From Treponema sp. (GTDB taxonomy: Bacteria > Spirochaetota > Spirochaetia > Treponematales > Treponemataceae), in contig JAFLSR010000005.1 in the NCBI GenBank assembly GCA_022510845.1, positions 1 to 64,000 on the forward strand: a DNA stretch of 64,000 nucleotides, read 5' to 3'. Made by a program: the position numbers and the translations under genes. Within the stretch, counting starts at the first letter, position 1. Each line of letters starts with the position of its first letter. This document shows, piece after piece, positions 1-9,927 of the stretch. The notes beneath the pieces were generated by a model. It made no database searches, was not told the DNA's origin, and worked only from the letters and a program-made list of their open reading frames with translations.

Positions 1-181
1 CGGCGTTGATGTCGTTTATCAGGACCTGTTCGGGATGAAACGTTTGCAGCACATCAAACAGAACCGCCCCGCCGCCCACGAACGGCTCGCAGTAACGCTC
101 CACGCGCTGAGGATAGTTTGCCCTGATTTCTGTGAGCAGCTGGCTCTTCCCTCCTGCCCACTTCACGAATGGTTTTGCCAC
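1..181 (-). CDS. DNA adenine methylase (Dam-type), N-terminal part
   Basis: Only the first 60 codons are inside the window; the gene continues past base 1. The start reads VAKPFVKWAGGKSQLL and continues to EPFVGGGAVLFDV and a final INDIN. These are the FxxWxGGK, EPFxGGG and N-D-x-N motifs of class D12 N6-adenine methyltransferases, which bind S-adenosylmethionine. The start is taken as GTG at 181 because no ATG lies upstream in frame and a TAAAAT box (188-193) ends six bases before it. No ribosome binding site is visible. Whether it is an orphan methylase or part of a restriction system cannot be seen. Confidence 0.85.
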   Translation of the reverse strand, partial: MAKPFVKWAGGKSQLLTEIRANYPQRVERYCEPFVGGGAVLFDVLQTFHPEQVLINDINA

Positions 182-497
182 GATAATATTTTATATTAAT
201 ATTTTTTCGCGACATTTTCAATCAATAATGACAAGGTTTGATAGAAAAATATATGCGTAATGATGGCGTTTCGTAACGAGGTGAGAAACAGCGGTTGGTA
301 AGCGAGTTTTTTGAAGGAAACCCGCTGTAGCAAAATTTGGGACGGAATTATTTCATTTGCGTTTGAAAAATAAAGCAGCGTAAGCCACTGTTTTATTGTG
401 CCTTTTGTCATCTGATTTTAGATGCAAGCAAAAAAAATCCCACGCGAGCGAAGCGAACGCAAGGCGACTTCCCCGCCGTATCTTGCGGCAACCTCAC
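182..497. other. AT-rich intergenic region, no convincing gene
   Basis: About 315 bases between the methylase start and the glgX promoter. A 71-codon open frame on the minus strand (196-411) has no ribosome binding site, no recognisable domain and atypical composition, so it is not called. The end of the region (430-497) is richer in G+C and resembles decayed intergenic repeat sequence. Confidence 0.5.
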
Positions 498-526
498 TTG
501 AAACATTTTGTTTTTATTGATATAAT
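498..526 (+). promoter_or_regulatory. Sigma70-type promoter of glgX, leaderless spacing
   Basis: TTGAAA at 498-503, 17-base spacer, TATAAT at 521-526. The -10 box ends six bases before the glgX ATG (533), so transcription should begin at or very near the A of the start codon. Confidence 0.75.
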
Positions 527-532
527 TTTTCT

Positions 533-2683
533 ATGAAAACTTTCACTGTGCTTAAAGGCAAACCTTTATCGCAAGGCGCTGTTATTACTTCGGACGGAGT
601 GAATTTTTCTATTTTCTCCAAAGATGCCACAAGAGTCGCGCTTTGTTTTTTTGAGAATGCGGGCGATGCCGCGCCTTTTGCCACCGTGGAATTTGACCCT
701 GTTCAAAACAGGACTGGCGATATTTGGCACGCGCTCATTCCGGAAGCATGCGCCGGCACTTTGTATCTATATCGAATCGATGGGCCGCACATTCCCGAAA
801 AAGGATTGCGTTTTGATTTTGGCAGATACATTCTTGACCCTTACGCGAAATGTTTTTCCGAAGGTTCGGTTTACAAATCTTTCGCATCTTCGCCCACGCG
901 CGACATTGACGCGATTTTCATAAAAGACAGGAAAATTCAAAGCGCGGAACTTTTTCCAAAGTGCGTCGTGATTGACGATGATGAATTTGATTGGGAGGGG
1001 GATAGGCCGCTCAACCTTCCGCTTGAAAAGAGCATAATCTACGAAACGCATTTGAAAGGATTCACCGCTTCGCCCACTTCTTCAGTGAGCGCGCCTGGAA
1101 CTTACAAAGGCTTTGCCGAAAAAATTCCGTACCTAAAATCTTTGGGAATAACCGCGGTGGAATTGCTTCCAATCCAAGAATTCGATGAAAACGAAAACGG
1201 CAACACGAATCCCAAAAACGGCGCGCGCCTTGCAAATTATTGGGGCTACAGCACAATCGGATTTTTCGCGCCCAAGACCACTTATTCCAGCGCGCGCGCG
1301 CCCGGAGAGCCGGTTCGGGAATTCAAGCAGATGGTAAAAGATTTCCATGCTGCAGGAATCGAAGTGATTTTGGACGTGGTTTACAATCACACGAGCGAAG
1401 GAAACGAGCGCGGCTATACTTTTGAATTCAAGGGAATTCAAAATGACCAATATTACATTCTTCCAAATGAAAAAAAATATTATATGAATTTTTCGGGATG
1501 CGGAAACACTTTCAACTGCAATCATCCGAATGTGATGCTCTTTGTTTTGCAGAGTTTGCGCTATTGGGTTCAGGAAATGCACGTCGATGGTTTCCGCTTC
1601 GACTTGGCTTCGATTTTGTGCCGTGGACAAACCGGCGAACCGCTTCCTTTTCCGCCACTCACCAATTTGATTTCCGTCGATCCGATTCTTTCCAAAACAA
1701 AAATAATCGCGGAACCTTGGGATGCCGGCGGGTGCTACCACATGGGGTCTTTTCCGGGCGGCAGATGGAGCGAATGGAACGACCGCTTCCGCGATGACAT
1801 TCGCCGATTCATTCGAGGCGATGGAAACACTTCCACAGGAGCCGCCACAAGGCTTGCTGGTTCGAGCGACATCTTTTTCCACAATGGCAAAAAGCCGTTC
1901 AATTCAATCAACTACATCACTTGCCACGATGGATTCACGCTGAACGATTTGGTGAGCTACAATCAAAAGCACAACGAAGAAAACGGCGAGGACAATCACG
2001 ACGGCAGCGACGGCAACAATTCCTACAATCACGGATTTGAAGGCGAATGCACGAATGTCAAAATCGAAGCGTTGCGTTCGCGGCAAATAAAAAATTTCCT
2101 CACTTCGCTTTTGACGGCGGTGGGCACTCCGATGATTTTGGGCGGCGATGAATTCCGTAGAACTCAGCGCGGCAACAACAACGCCTATTGTCAGGACAAC
2201 GAACTCGCTTGGTTTGACTGGACGCTCGCACAAAAAAACAAAGGTCTTGTGGAATTCACAAGCCATCTCATAGAATTCCGCAAGGCGCATCCCTGCCTTT
2301 CGCGGACGGAATTTTTCGGCGAAAGCGAATCGGAAAAACGCAATGGCGTGGAAGTGATTTGGTACGACTACGACGGGCGCATTCCCGACTGGTCCAAACT
2401 CAATAGATTTTTGGCGTATGAAATTTACGGAAGCCGTTTCCAAAAAAGCGACGGCACTTTTGACAATGATTTGTATTTTGCAATCAACACGGATGCGCAC
2501 GATATGAATCTGATTTTGCCTAGCCCGGGCGAAGGAAAGGTTTGGGCCAGAGTTTTGGACACTTCGTTTCCGGAAGGCGAAGAAATTCTCGAAGCCGGCA
2601 AAGAAGAAATTTTGGGCGGGCGGAATCGCTATGTCATTCCGGCAAAGTCATACGTAATTTTGATGGCGATTAGTTTGTCGTAA
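533..2683 (+). CDS. glgX: Glycogen debranching enzyme (isoamylase/GlgX type)
   Basis: 716-residue cytoplasmic GH13 enzyme that hydrolyses alpha-1,6 branch points of glycogen. The N-terminal part (about 10-110) is the carbohydrate-binding module of isoamylases. The GH13 barrel follows, with DVVYNHT (region I), GFRFDLAS (nucleophile near Asp357), AEPWDAGG (acid/base near Glu394) and NYITCHDG (near Asp466). The HDGSDGNNSYNHG loop is typical of GlgX/TreX. Length matches the family (650-720). The ATG is fixed by a consensus promoter six bases upstream and there is no ribosome binding site. glgP follows in the same direction, so the two should act together in glycogen breakdown. Confidence 0.95.
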   Translation: MKTFTVLKGKPLSQGAVITSDGVNFSIFSKDATRVALCFFENAGDAAPFATVEFDPVQNRTGDIWHALIPEACAGTLYLYRIDGPHIPEKGLRFDFGRYILDPYAKCFSEGSVYKSFASSPTRDIDAIFIKDRKIQSAELFPKCVVIDDDEFDWEGDRPLNLPLEKSIIYETHLKGFTASPTSSVSAPGTYKGFAEKIPYLKSLGITAVELLPIQEFDENENGNTNPKNGARLANYWGYSTIGFFAPKTTYSSARAPGEPVREFKQMVKDFHAAGIEVILDVVYNHTSEGNERGYTFEFKGIQNDQYYILPNEKKYYMNFSGCGNTFNCNHPNVMLFVLQSLRYWVQEMHVDGFRFDLASILCRGQTGEPLPFPPLTNLISVDPILSKTKIIAEPWDAGGCYHMGSFPGGRWSEWNDRFRDDIRRFIRGDGNTSTGAATRLAGSSDIFFHNGKKPFNSINYITCHDGFTLNDLVSYNQKHNEENGEDNHDGSDGNNSYNHGFEGECTNVKIEALRSRQIKNFLTSLLTAVGTPMILGGDEFRRTQRGNNNAYCQDNELAWFDWTLAQKNKGLVEFTSHLIEFRKAHPCLSRTEFFGESESEKRNGVEVIWYDYDGRIPDWSKLNRFLAYEIYGSRFQKSDGTFDNDLYFAINTDAHDMNLILPSPGEGKVWARVLDTSFPEGEEILEAGKEEILGGRNRYVIPAKSYVILMAISLS

Positions 2684-2734
2684 TTATAACGGCAAATAAA
2701 TTATATGCAAAAACTTAAAATTGTCGCTGAATTG

Positions 2735-2900
2735 AAAACGCAACAAGTTGCTACTGAGTTTTCTTCGAAAACTCGCGGTGACAATTTTAACTTCGGGTTT
2801 GCGTCGCAAACTCGTCCATTTATTGTCATTTCTCGCTTCGCCGCGGAATGACTTTTTTAGCGGTTCGAAAGTTGAAACTTTCTTTGCCGCTAAAAATTAA
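2735..2900 (+). repeat. Structured intergenic repeat with hairpin next to the glgP ribosome binding site
   Basis: Three stem-loops in a row: GAGTTTTC/GAAAACTC near 2757-2776; a GACAAT/ATTGTC stem (about 2780-2827) enclosing GTTTGCG/GCAAAC; and a stem at 2854-2896 pairing TTTTTAGCGG with CCGCTAAAAA around an inner GAAAGTT/AACTTTC. The last ends 12 bases before the GGAG of glgP (ATG 2920). The stretch GCAACAAGTTGCTA recurs near 45787, and the TTTTAACTTCG module recurs near 35111 and 36677. Confidence 0.65.
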
Positions 2901-2919
2901 GGAATTACAGGAGTTTAAA

Positions 2920-5370
2920 ATGAAATTCGATGCAGAAAAATTCAAAAACGCTCTCAAAGAAAGATTAAAGCGACAATACGGAAAAGACATGGCGCACGCA
3001 AACAGCCATGATCTTTACGATGCGGTCGCCGCTTCCGCGCGAGAATTCATTTTGGAAAATTGGATGGCAACTCGCGCCGAATATGAAAAAAAGCCAGTGC
3101 GCCAAGTCTATTATTTGTCCGCGGAATTTTTGATGGGACGCGCGCTCAGCAACAACCTCATCAATATGGAAATCAAGGATGCCGTAAAAGAAGTCCTCAA
3201 GGAAATGAACATCGACTACAATTTGGTGGAAGACCAGGAGCCAGATGCAGGCTTGGGCAACGGAGGCTTGGGAAGACTCGCCGCGTGCTTTTTGGACAGT
3301 CTCGCCACGTTGGATTATCCGGGACACGGCTACGGAATCCGCTACGAATACGGAATGTTCGAACAGCACATCGAAGACGGCTACCAAGTGGAATATCCTG
3401 ACAACTGGCTCGTTCACCGCGACCCGTGGGAAACCAAGCGCAGCGACCTTGCCGTAACAGTTCGATTCGGCGGAAACATCGTCTACGGAAAAACGCCTGA
3501 CGGACAAGCAAGTTATCATTTGGAAAACGCCGAAGAAGTTACTGCCACGCCTTACGATATGCCGATTGTCGGCTTCGGAACAAACACGGTGAACACATTG
3601 CGTCTTTGGGAAGCCACAAGTCCAAATGGATTCGACTTGCAGTTGTTCAACGATATGCAATACAACCGCGCCGTGGAACGCCAGAATTCCGCGGAGAACA
3701 TAAGCCGCGTCCTCTATCCGAATGATTCAGGCCCGAGCGGAAAATCGTTGCGATTGAAGCAGCAATATTTCTTCTCCAGCGCGAGTTTGCAGGATTTGGT
3801 TCACCATTTTGTCGCGAATTACGGAACGAATTTCCGCAAATTTCCGGAACTTCATGTAATTCAATTGAATGACACTCATCCGGTCGTGGCGATTCCCGAA
3901 TTGATGCGAATTCTCATGGACGAATACGGTGTGAGTTGGGACGAATCATGGGACATCGTTACAAAGACTTTCGCATACACAAACCACACGATTCTTGCCG
4001 AGGCTTTGGAAAAATGGCCAATCGACATTTTCCAGGGATTGCTGCCGCGCATTTATCAAATCGTGGAAGAAATCAACCGCCGCTTTGTGGAAGACTTGCG
4101 CAAAAAATTCCCGGATGACTACGAGCGTTCAAACCGAATGTCCATCATCGGAAACGGACTTGTTCGCATGGCTTGGCTCGCAATCCATGCCTGTTTCAGC
4201 GTGAACGGCGTGGCTGAACTTCATACCGAATTGCTCAAGACAAAGGAACTCAAGGATTGGGCGGAAATCTATCCGCAGAAATTCAACAACAAGACAAACG
4301 GAATCACGCAACGCCGCTGGCTTTTGAACGCGAATCCTCTGCTTTCCGAATTCATCACAAAGCGAATCGGACACGGTTGGGAAAAGGATTTGACGCGACT
4401 CAAGGAATTGGAAAAATTTGCGGACGACAGCAAGAGCCTAGAAGAGTTGCTCGAAATCAAGCACACGAACAAGCAAAATCTTGCCGACTATCTCAAGCAT
4501 ACGCAAAACGACTTCCTCGATCCCGACAGCATTTTCGATGTCCAAGTAAAACGCCTGCACGAATACAAGAGGCAGCTTCTCAATGTGCTTCACATAATGT
4601 ATTTGTACAATCGACTCATCGAAGAGCCGGATTACAATCCGCCGGCGCGCACTTTCATTTTTGGCGCAAAGGCTGCCTCAGGCTACCGCCGCGCGAAAGC
4701 CATCATCAAGCTCATAAATACTGTTGCCGACCGCGTGAACAATGACCGCCGCGTGCGTGGAAAACTCCGCGTCGTGTTTGTGGAAAATTATTGCGTCAGC
4801 ATTGCCGAAAAGATTTTCCCCGCATCAGATGTTTCGGAACAGATTTCCACCGCAGGATTCGAGGCGAGCGGCACCGGCAATATGAAATTCATGGTGAACG
4901 GCGCGCTCACGCTTGGAACTCTTGACGGCGCGAACATCGAAATCGTGCGCGAAGCGGGCGAAGAGAATGCGTTCGTGTTCGGTCTTACAAGCGATGAAAT
5001 CATCAAGATGGCAAACGAGCATTCTTACAATCCGCAGGAATGCCTTGCGAGAAATCCCGCATTGAACAAAGTGGTGGAGCAACTTGTGGACGGCACTTAC
5101 GATTCCACTCGCCAAATTTTCAAGGAATTGCACGATTCGTTGGTTTATGGCGTGGAAGGTCAGCGACCTGATGTCTACTACATCCTTGCGGATTTCAGCG
5201 CGTATTGCCAGGCGCACGAAAAACTCGCCGCCGCCTACAGCGACCAAAAGGCTTGGGCGAAAAAGGCTTTGATAAACATTGCGAACAGCGGAAAGTTTTC
5301 GAGCGACCGCACAATCGAAGACTACGTGCGCGACATTTGGAAACTTGAAAAAATCCAAGTGAAACGCTAG
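2920..5370 (+). CDS. glgP: Glycogen/starch alpha-glucan phosphorylase
   Basis: 816 residues, GT35. It releases glucose-1-phosphate from the non-reducing ends of glycogen using pyridoxal phosphate. Visible motifs are YYLSAEFLMGR near the N-terminus, NGGLGRLAACFLDS, and the cofactor signature EASGTGNMKFMVNG, in which the lysine near residue 656 forms the Schiff base. Length fits bacterial GlgP/MalP (about 800-830). An open frame extends upstream to 2848, but ATG 2920 is chosen because it follows ACAGGAG and begins MKFDAEKFK. It lies 236 bases after glgX in the same direction, behind a hairpin-rich repeat, and ends at a strong terminator. Confidence 0.95.
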   Translation: MKFDAEKFKNALKERLKRQYGKDMAHANSHDLYDAVAASAREFILENWMATRAEYEKKPVRQVYYLSAEFLMGRALSNNLINMEIKDAVKEVLKEMNIDYNLVEDQEPDAGLGNGGLGRLAACFLDSLATLDYPGHGYGIRYEYGMFEQHIEDGYQVEYPDNWLVHRDPWETKRSDLAVTVRFGGNIVYGKTPDGQASYHLENAEEVTATPYDMPIVGFGTNTVNTLRLWEATSPNGFDLQLFNDMQYNRAVERQNSAENISRVLYPNDSGPSGKSLRLKQQYFFSSASLQDLVHHFVANYGTNFRKFPELHVIQLNDTHPVVAIPELMRILMDEYGVSWDESWDIVTKTFAYTNHTILAEALEKWPIDIFQGLLPRIYQIVEEINRRFVEDLRKKFPDDYERSNRMSIIGNGLVRMAWLAIHACFSVNGVAELHTELLKTKELKDWAEIYPQKFNNKTNGITQRRWLLNANPLLSEFITKRIGHGWEKDLTRLKELEKFADDSKSLEELLEIKHTNKQNLADYLKHTQNDFLDPDSIFDVQVKRLHEYKRQLLNVLHIMYLYNRLIEEPDYNPPARTFIFGAKAASGYRRAKAIIKLINTVADRVNNDRRVRGKLRVVFVENYCVSIAEKIFPASDVSEQISTAGFEASGTGNMKFMVNGALTLGTLDGANIEIVREAGEENAFVFGLTSDEIIKMANEHSYNPQECLARNPALNKVVEQLVDGTYDSTRQIFKELHDSLVYGVEGQRPDVYYILADFSAYCQAHEKLAAAYSDQKAWAKKALINIANSGKFSSDRTIEDYVRDIWKLEKIQVKR

Positions 5371-5403
5371 ATTTGATTGTTCAAAATCTTCATTGATTGC
5401 TTA

Positions 5404-5434
5404 AACGCCGGACTTCTGTTCGGCGTTTTTTTTT
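5404..5434 (+). terminator. Rho-independent terminator of glgP
   Basis: AACGCCG/CGGCGTT stem with a 10-base loop, then a run of T, starting 34 bases after the glgP stop codon. Confidence 0.9.
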
Positions 5435-5527
5435 GTTTAATGCGATTTTGTGGAAGCAATGGACATATCAAAACGCAATGCCAATTTTAATCTAAAAAAA
5501 TTCCGCATTCGTGTCGATAGAATAATT

Positions 5528-8065
5528 ATGAAAAAACCAATTATTTTTCTTATGACTTTTTTTCTTGCGATGAATTTTTTCGCACGGGAAAACGAACGGC
5601 TTAATCGGCCGCTTTATTCTTTGCCAAAAATCGTAGAGCCGCAGAATAGTTCAGAACCGCAATTTACGATGAAAGATTCTGCGAAAAAATCTTCAGGCAA
5701 TCCAAAATCAGATTTGCCAAAATTGGATGAAAGAAAAAAAACTATTTCTAATGAAACTGCGGACACCTTGCTCGCTACGGAAAAGGGGCTTTTCAAACTT
5801 TCGCAAAGTGGAAGCCGAAAACCTCTTTGGACTGAGGGCGCAGTCAAGCAAATCGTTCCAGTAAAAAATTACACGTCAAGCGCGCAAAATTCTGCTTTGG
5901 AAAATTCGCTTCAAAATTTTTATTTTATCACCGACAAGGGAATTTTGTTTTCGCAGGATTTGGAGAATTTCGAAACGCGAAATTCTGGTTTGCCGACTTT
6001 CGTCATAAAAAAATTCGACGGCGTAAACACAACTTACGAAACTCATGTTCAGGATTTGAAGGACTTGTCGTACAATCCGCTCAATCCGCTGGAAATGGTT
6101 TGCGCCACAAAGGAGCGCGTTTTCCTTTCGCGCGATGGCGGAATTTCTTGGAAGAACATCGGCTCTGCGAGTTTGCGCACGAACGGAATCAAATCGGTGG
6201 CAGTCGCTTCGATGAAAACCGGCTCGGGAGAAAATGCCCGCAACGAAACGATTGTTTTTGAAGCGCATTCGATTTTGGGACTTTATTATTATCGCGCGGA
6301 CGCTGCAAAGCCAGATTGGTTTGAAGCGCGGGAAGGAATTGCTTCGAGCGACCCGAGCAATGGTGCGGACGAAGTGTCGGACATTTTGCCAATCGTCGCA
6401 AAAGACCAAAACGGATTTTTGCATTGCGAAATTTATTTGTCGCAAACTTTTCTTCCGCGCATTTATCATTTTGATTTCGCTACAAAAAAATCCACTTGCG
6501 TTTATAAGGGAAAAGAACCGTGCGACACAATCGATGCGCTTTGGCAAACTGGCTCTTCGCTCGCGTTTATGTCGCCTGGAAAAATCGCTTCGTACAATTT
6601 GGTTTCGGGCGAAGTTTCGGATTTGAACAAAGAACTTTCCGTGTATTTTCCTCAATTCACTCAAAATGAGCCTTTGGTGAATGCGGCTTGGATTCCGAGC
6701 AAAAATTCTGCGGCAAAAAAAATCGGCGGCGACATCCTGCTGAACGAACTTTGGCTTTTGGAAAGCGGAAAAATTCTTTCGCCTTACGCCGCGAAAATCG
6801 ATGGGCAAAAAAGTTTGTATGTGCCTTGCTATCAAGCGCATTTGGCAGGCGGTCCTGAAAAATTCAAAAAAATAATTTTGGACAACAAATTGAATTCGCT
6901 TGTCATCGATATGAAAGACGACTACGGACTTTTGCGCTACAATTCCAAAGACGAACTTGTTTTGAAAAAAGGAGTTGTGAGCAAGTACGCGCTCAATTTG
7001 GAAAATTTCGTCAAGACATTCAAAGACGATAACATTTATCTCATCGCGCGAATCGTAGTTTTCAAAGACAGAAATCTTTCGGAATACGACAATGGCGCGT
7101 ATGCGGTTTGGGACAAAAACACTGGACGCGCTTGGCGAGGAATCAAAGGCACGGAAACTCTGGAAGACGGAACGACGCAGACGAATTATTACGACGAAGC
7201 GTGGGTTGATCCGTTTTGTCCCGAAGTGTGGGAATACAATGTCGCGATTGCGAAAGAATTGATTGCGCGCGGATTCGATGAAATCCAATTTGACTACATC
7301 CGATTTCCCACTGACGGCAAGAATTTATACAACGCCAATTATCGCTGGCAAAGTCACGAAATGGACAAGGAAGGGGCTTTGCGAAGTTTCCTTTCCTACG
7401 CGCGCGAAAATATTGCCGCTCCAATCGGCATCGACATTTACGGCGCGAACGGTTGGTATCGCAGTGGCGCACGCACCGGACAAGATGTGGAAACCCTCGC
7501 GCAATATGTCGATGTGATTTGCCCGATGTTCTATCCGAGCCACTTCGAAAATAAATTTATGAATTACAAACCTTATGAGGAACGCCCGTACAGAATTTAT
7601 TATTACGGCACTTATCGCAACACCGTCATTGCTCGCGACAAAGTTGTGGTGCGTCCTTGGGTGCAGGCGTTCTTTTTGAACGTGCCTTATGATCGCACTT
7701 ACTACGACAAAGAATATGTTTTGAAAGAAGTGTACGGCGTGCGCGACAGCGTTGACCGAGGCTATATGTTTTGGAACAACGCTGGCAATTATACGACGCT
7801 TTCTCCCGACCCGGGCACGGCAGAATATCAAGGCGCGTCTTACGAAGCGGCAAAAGATTTCCGCAAGCCCGCGATTGGGGAAAAGACTCAGCCGCTTTCG
7901 TTCTTCATCGATGATGTGCAAGAAAACGCGAGTTTGCCGAACAAAAACAATTTGAGCATTTTGGATTCAGTTTTGCACCAAGAGTCGCAGACAAGCCCAT
8001 TCGACAAATTCACTTCGCAAACCCGCAGGGCGTTCGACGAATACTTTGGACGCGTGAATTATTAA
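5528..8065 (+). CDS. Exported DUF4015 putative glycoside-hydrolase-like protein
   Basis: 845 residues. The N-terminus (MKKPIIFLMTFFLAMNFFA) is a signal peptide, so the product is exported. Residues about 60-420 resemble repeated strand segments with a propeller-like LLATEKGLF pattern. The C-terminal half carries the DUF4015 (COG1306) TIM-barrel signature: VIDMKDDYG, FDEIQFDYIRFPTDG, IGIDIYGANGW and DVICPMFYPSH. The acidic residues of DYIRFP suggest hydrolase-like chemistry, but the substrate is unknown. Start ATG 5528 is chosen for the signal peptide and a TAGAAT box five bases upstream; the -35 is poor. The gene stands alone after the glgP terminator. Confidence 0.8.
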   Translation: MKKPIIFLMTFFLAMNFFARENERLNRPLYSLPKIVEPQNSSEPQFTMKDSAKKSSGNPKSDLPKLDERKKTISNETADTLLATEKGLFKLSQSGSRKPLWTEGAVKQIVPVKNYTSSAQNSALENSLQNFYFITDKGILFSQDLENFETRNSGLPTFVIKKFDGVNTTYETHVQDLKDLSYNPLNPLEMVCATKERVFLSRDGGISWKNIGSASLRTNGIKSVAVASMKTGSGENARNETIVFEAHSILGLYYYRADAAKPDWFEAREGIASSDPSNGADEVSDILPIVAKDQNGFLHCEIYLSQTFLPRIYHFDFATKKSTCVYKGKEPCDTIDALWQTGSSLAFMSPGKIASYNLVSGEVSDLNKELSVYFPQFTQNEPLVNAAWIPSKNSAAKKIGGDILLNELWLLESGKILSPYAAKIDGQKSLYVPCYQAHLAGGPEKFKKIILDNKLNSLVIDMKDDYGLLRYNSKDELVLKKGVVSKYALNLENFVKTFKDDNIYLIARIVVFKDRNLSEYDNGAYAVWDKNTGRAWRGIKGTETLEDGTTQTNYYDEAWVDPFCPEVWEYNVAIAKELIARGFDEIQFDYIRFPTDGKNLYNANYRWQSHEMDKEGALRSFLSYARENIAAPIGIDIYGANGWYRSGARTGQDVETLAQYVDVICPMFYPSHFENKFMNYKPYEERPYRIYYYGTYRNTVIARDKVVVRPWVQAFFLNVPYDRTYYDKEYVLKEVYGVRDSVDRGYMFWNNAGNYTTLSPDPGTAEYQGASYEAAKDFRKPAIGEKTQPLSFFIDDVQENASLPNKNNLSILDSVLHQESQTSPFDKFTSQTRRAFDEYFGRVNY

Positions 8066-8079
8066 ACATCATTATTTGG

Positions 8080-8204
8080 GCGCGTTCCGTCCGCTTAAGC
8101 ACAATGTGTTAAGCGGACGGAACCGGGCTTGCTCCGGGGTTCGCCGTCTTCGCGGCTCCGTTGCATTCTGCAACCGCTTCGCGCCCTCCGCATCCCTCGC
8201 GCGG
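8080..8204. repeat. GC-rich structured repeat (family with GAGGGATGCG core), copy 1
   Basis: It contains a perfect 15-bp stem (GTTCCGTCCGCTTAA, 8084-8098, with its complement at 8109-8123). Read on the minus strand it has the core CGCGAGGGATGCGGAGGGCG and a segment GCAAGCCCG directly before the stem. The copy at 27945-28070 has the same order but a different stem (ACCGCCGC/GCGGCGGT). It abuts the stop codon of the downstream minus-strand gene at 8205. Confidence 0.7.
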
Positions 8205-8801
8205 TTACGGCAACACAAGACTTGCGGCGCAGACGAGCAAAGACACCGCCATCACAATATTCACGATTTTCGTGTGTCCCACAAAAATCCGCCTGAGAAA
8301 ATCTCCCGCAAAAAGCCAAACCAAATTGCAAATCGGCCCGGTAAAAAGCAGAAAAATCCCTGCGAGGAAAACCGCCCCAAAATTTTGATTGTACGGCAAG
8401 ACAAAAGAAGTGAGCGCGCTGATGCAAAACAAAATCACTTTTGCGTTGGTCAGATTCACGAAAAGCCCTGTGAAAAAACCGGGAATTTTTTGTTGCCCGC
8501 CTTCCAATGAATAATTTTGCTTGAGCATTTTGATTGCAAGAAAAATCAGATACGCCGCGCCAAAGTATGTCAAAAATTTCACATAGTCATTTAAAATCGT
8601 TCCCAAAAAAAACACGGTGAAAACCGCCGCCATCGAGTCGATGAAAAATCCAGTGAAAAGCCCGAGCCATTGTTTGAGCGCGGCTCGCCTGCCAAACTGC
8701 ATCGCCGAAGAAAGCGAGCACAAATTGGCAGGGCCTGGCGTAATTCCAGAGACATAGCAATAAAACAAAAAACTCGGAAGAATGTGAATAGGAACAATCA
8801 T
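8205..8801 (-). CDS. LysE/RhtB-family amino-acid exporter
   Basis: 198 residues with about six hydrophobic segments. The N-terminal SGITPGPANLCSLSSAMQFG matches the conserved GxxPGP stretch of LysE/RhtB exporters, and NLTNAKVILF and GPICNLVWLF match later conserved parts. The product should be an inner-membrane exporter of amino acids or similar small molecules; the substrate cannot be read. ATG 8801 lies two bases after the stop codon of the DUF362-ferredoxin gene (stop 8803-8805), which suggests translational coupling. Confidence 0.85.
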   Translation of the reverse strand: MIVPIHILPSFLFYCYVSGITPGPANLCSLSSAMQFGRRAALKQWLGLFTGFFIDSMAAVFTVFFLGTILNDYVKFLTYFGAAYLIFLAIKMLKQNYSLEGGQQKIPGFFTGLFVNLTNAKVILFCISALTSFVLPYNQNFGAVFLAGIFLLFTGPICNLVWLFAGDFLRRIFVGHTKIVNIVMAVSLLVCAASLVLP

Positions 8802-8802
8802 T

Positions 8803-9921
8803 TTACCAAACAAATCTGCGCAAAGAAATCGCGCCTTCGGGACAAATTTCGTGGCAGCAAAAACAATGCAAACATTTTTTGCGCTCCGTCATTTTCGCTT
8901 TTCCGTCTTTGCCTTGCATCGCGATAATTTTTGCAGGACAGATTTTTTCGCACCTCGCGCATTTGATGCATTTCGCATTTTTAAAATGCGGATTCCGCGT
9001 AAGAAAGAATTTTGCAATCGGCTTTAGCGGACCTGGAAGCATCGAGCCAAAAATTCCATTGCTTTTTACCGTACGGAATTTATCGCAAGCAAGTTCGCCA
9101 AAATCCGCGCCAAGCGTTTGAATTTCTTCGGCGGAATCAAGCCACACTTTTCGCTGCAAAGCGTCTTGCAAATAATTTATTTCGCGCGGATTGTAGCCCA
9201 CCAAACTTGAGCAAATCCAGTCCAACGCGAGAATGTTGTCCGATGCAGCCAAAAAATTCAGTTGAATTGGATCGCCGCTTCCGGGGCCTCCAGGACCATC
9301 CATTCCCATCACCGCATCCATCACGGCGTATTGAGGGCGAGCCGCCAAATTCAAATCCACCAAAAATTTTCCAAAGTCATCGGGATCCGAAAAACGATAA
9401 TGGCACTGCGCCTTTTCAAGCCCCACCATAAGTCCGAACAAATTTTTCATCGCGCCAGTGTATTTCATAAGCTGATGGCTTTTCAATTTCGCAGCGGAAA
9501 CAATCACATCGGCTTCGGCGAACGCTTCGGCAAATTCAAATTTTTTCGCAAGCGCGCCCTCTGGATTTTCCACAAAAGTTTTTCCATGGAAGTCAATCCA
9601 TTCTCCGCCATTTGAAACCACTTGCTCGAAAGTGCCCGTGGACTTCGCCGCGCCAGTCGAATTCGCGACCGCCGGAGATTCGCCTGCCAAAACTTTTTTT
9701 GCGCCCAGTTCCACGAACGCCTTCACCAACGCGCCTGTGACCACGGGATTCGTGCAAACGCAAGCCTCTACTTTTTTGGGATAAAGAATGTTCGGTTTTA
9801 TCAAGACCGTTTTTCCGCGCACGTCAGGCGGCGGAACGTCCTGCATCATTTTTTTTACCGCAGAGAAAACTTCGTCAAAATTGTATGAAAAGCATTTTTG
9901 CAACGCAACGTTTTTCGTCAT
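8803..9921 (-). CDS. DUF362 domain protein with two C-terminal 4Fe-4S clusters
   Basis: 372 residues. The DUF362 domain (about 1-290) has VLIKPNILYP, NPVVTGALV, KLKSHQLMKYTGAMKN and MDGPGGPGSGDP. The tail holds two 4Fe-4S binding motifs, CIKCARCEKICP (about 315-330) and CLHCFCCHEICP (about 345-360). It is presumably a cytoplasmic redox protein of unknown reaction. It is the first gene of a two-gene minus-strand unit with the LysE-type exporter. Its promoter is TTGACA-17-TAGAAT, ending six bases before the ATG. No ribosome binding site is present. Confidence 0.85.
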   Translation of the reverse strand: MTKNVALQKCFSYNFDEVFSAVKKMMQDVPPPDVRGKTVLIKPNILYPKKVEACVCTNPVVTGALVKAFVELGAKKVLAGESPAVANSTGAAKSTGTFEQVVSNGGEWIDFHGKTFVENPEGALAKKFEFAEAFAEADVIVSAAKLKSHQLMKYTGAMKNLFGLMVGLEKAQCHYRFSDPDDFGKFLVDLNLAARPQYAVMDAVMGMDGPGGPGSGDPIQLNFLAASDNILALDWICSSLVGYNPREINYLQDALQRKVWLDSAEEIQTLGADFGELACDKFRTVKSNGIFGSMLPGPLKPIAKFFLTRNPHFKNAKCIKCARCEKICPAKIIAMQGKDGKAKMTERKKCLHCFCCHEICPEGAISLRRFVW

Positions 9922-9927
9922 AATAAA

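Noticed and set aside
196..411. 71-codon minus-strand open frame upstream of glgX
   Set aside because: No ribosome binding site, no promoter geometry, no domain and unusual composition.
5876..7288. 470-codon frame antisense to the DUF4015 gene
   Set aside because: Arg/Ile/Phe-rich composition with no domain. It mirrors the third-codon-position bias of the real gene.
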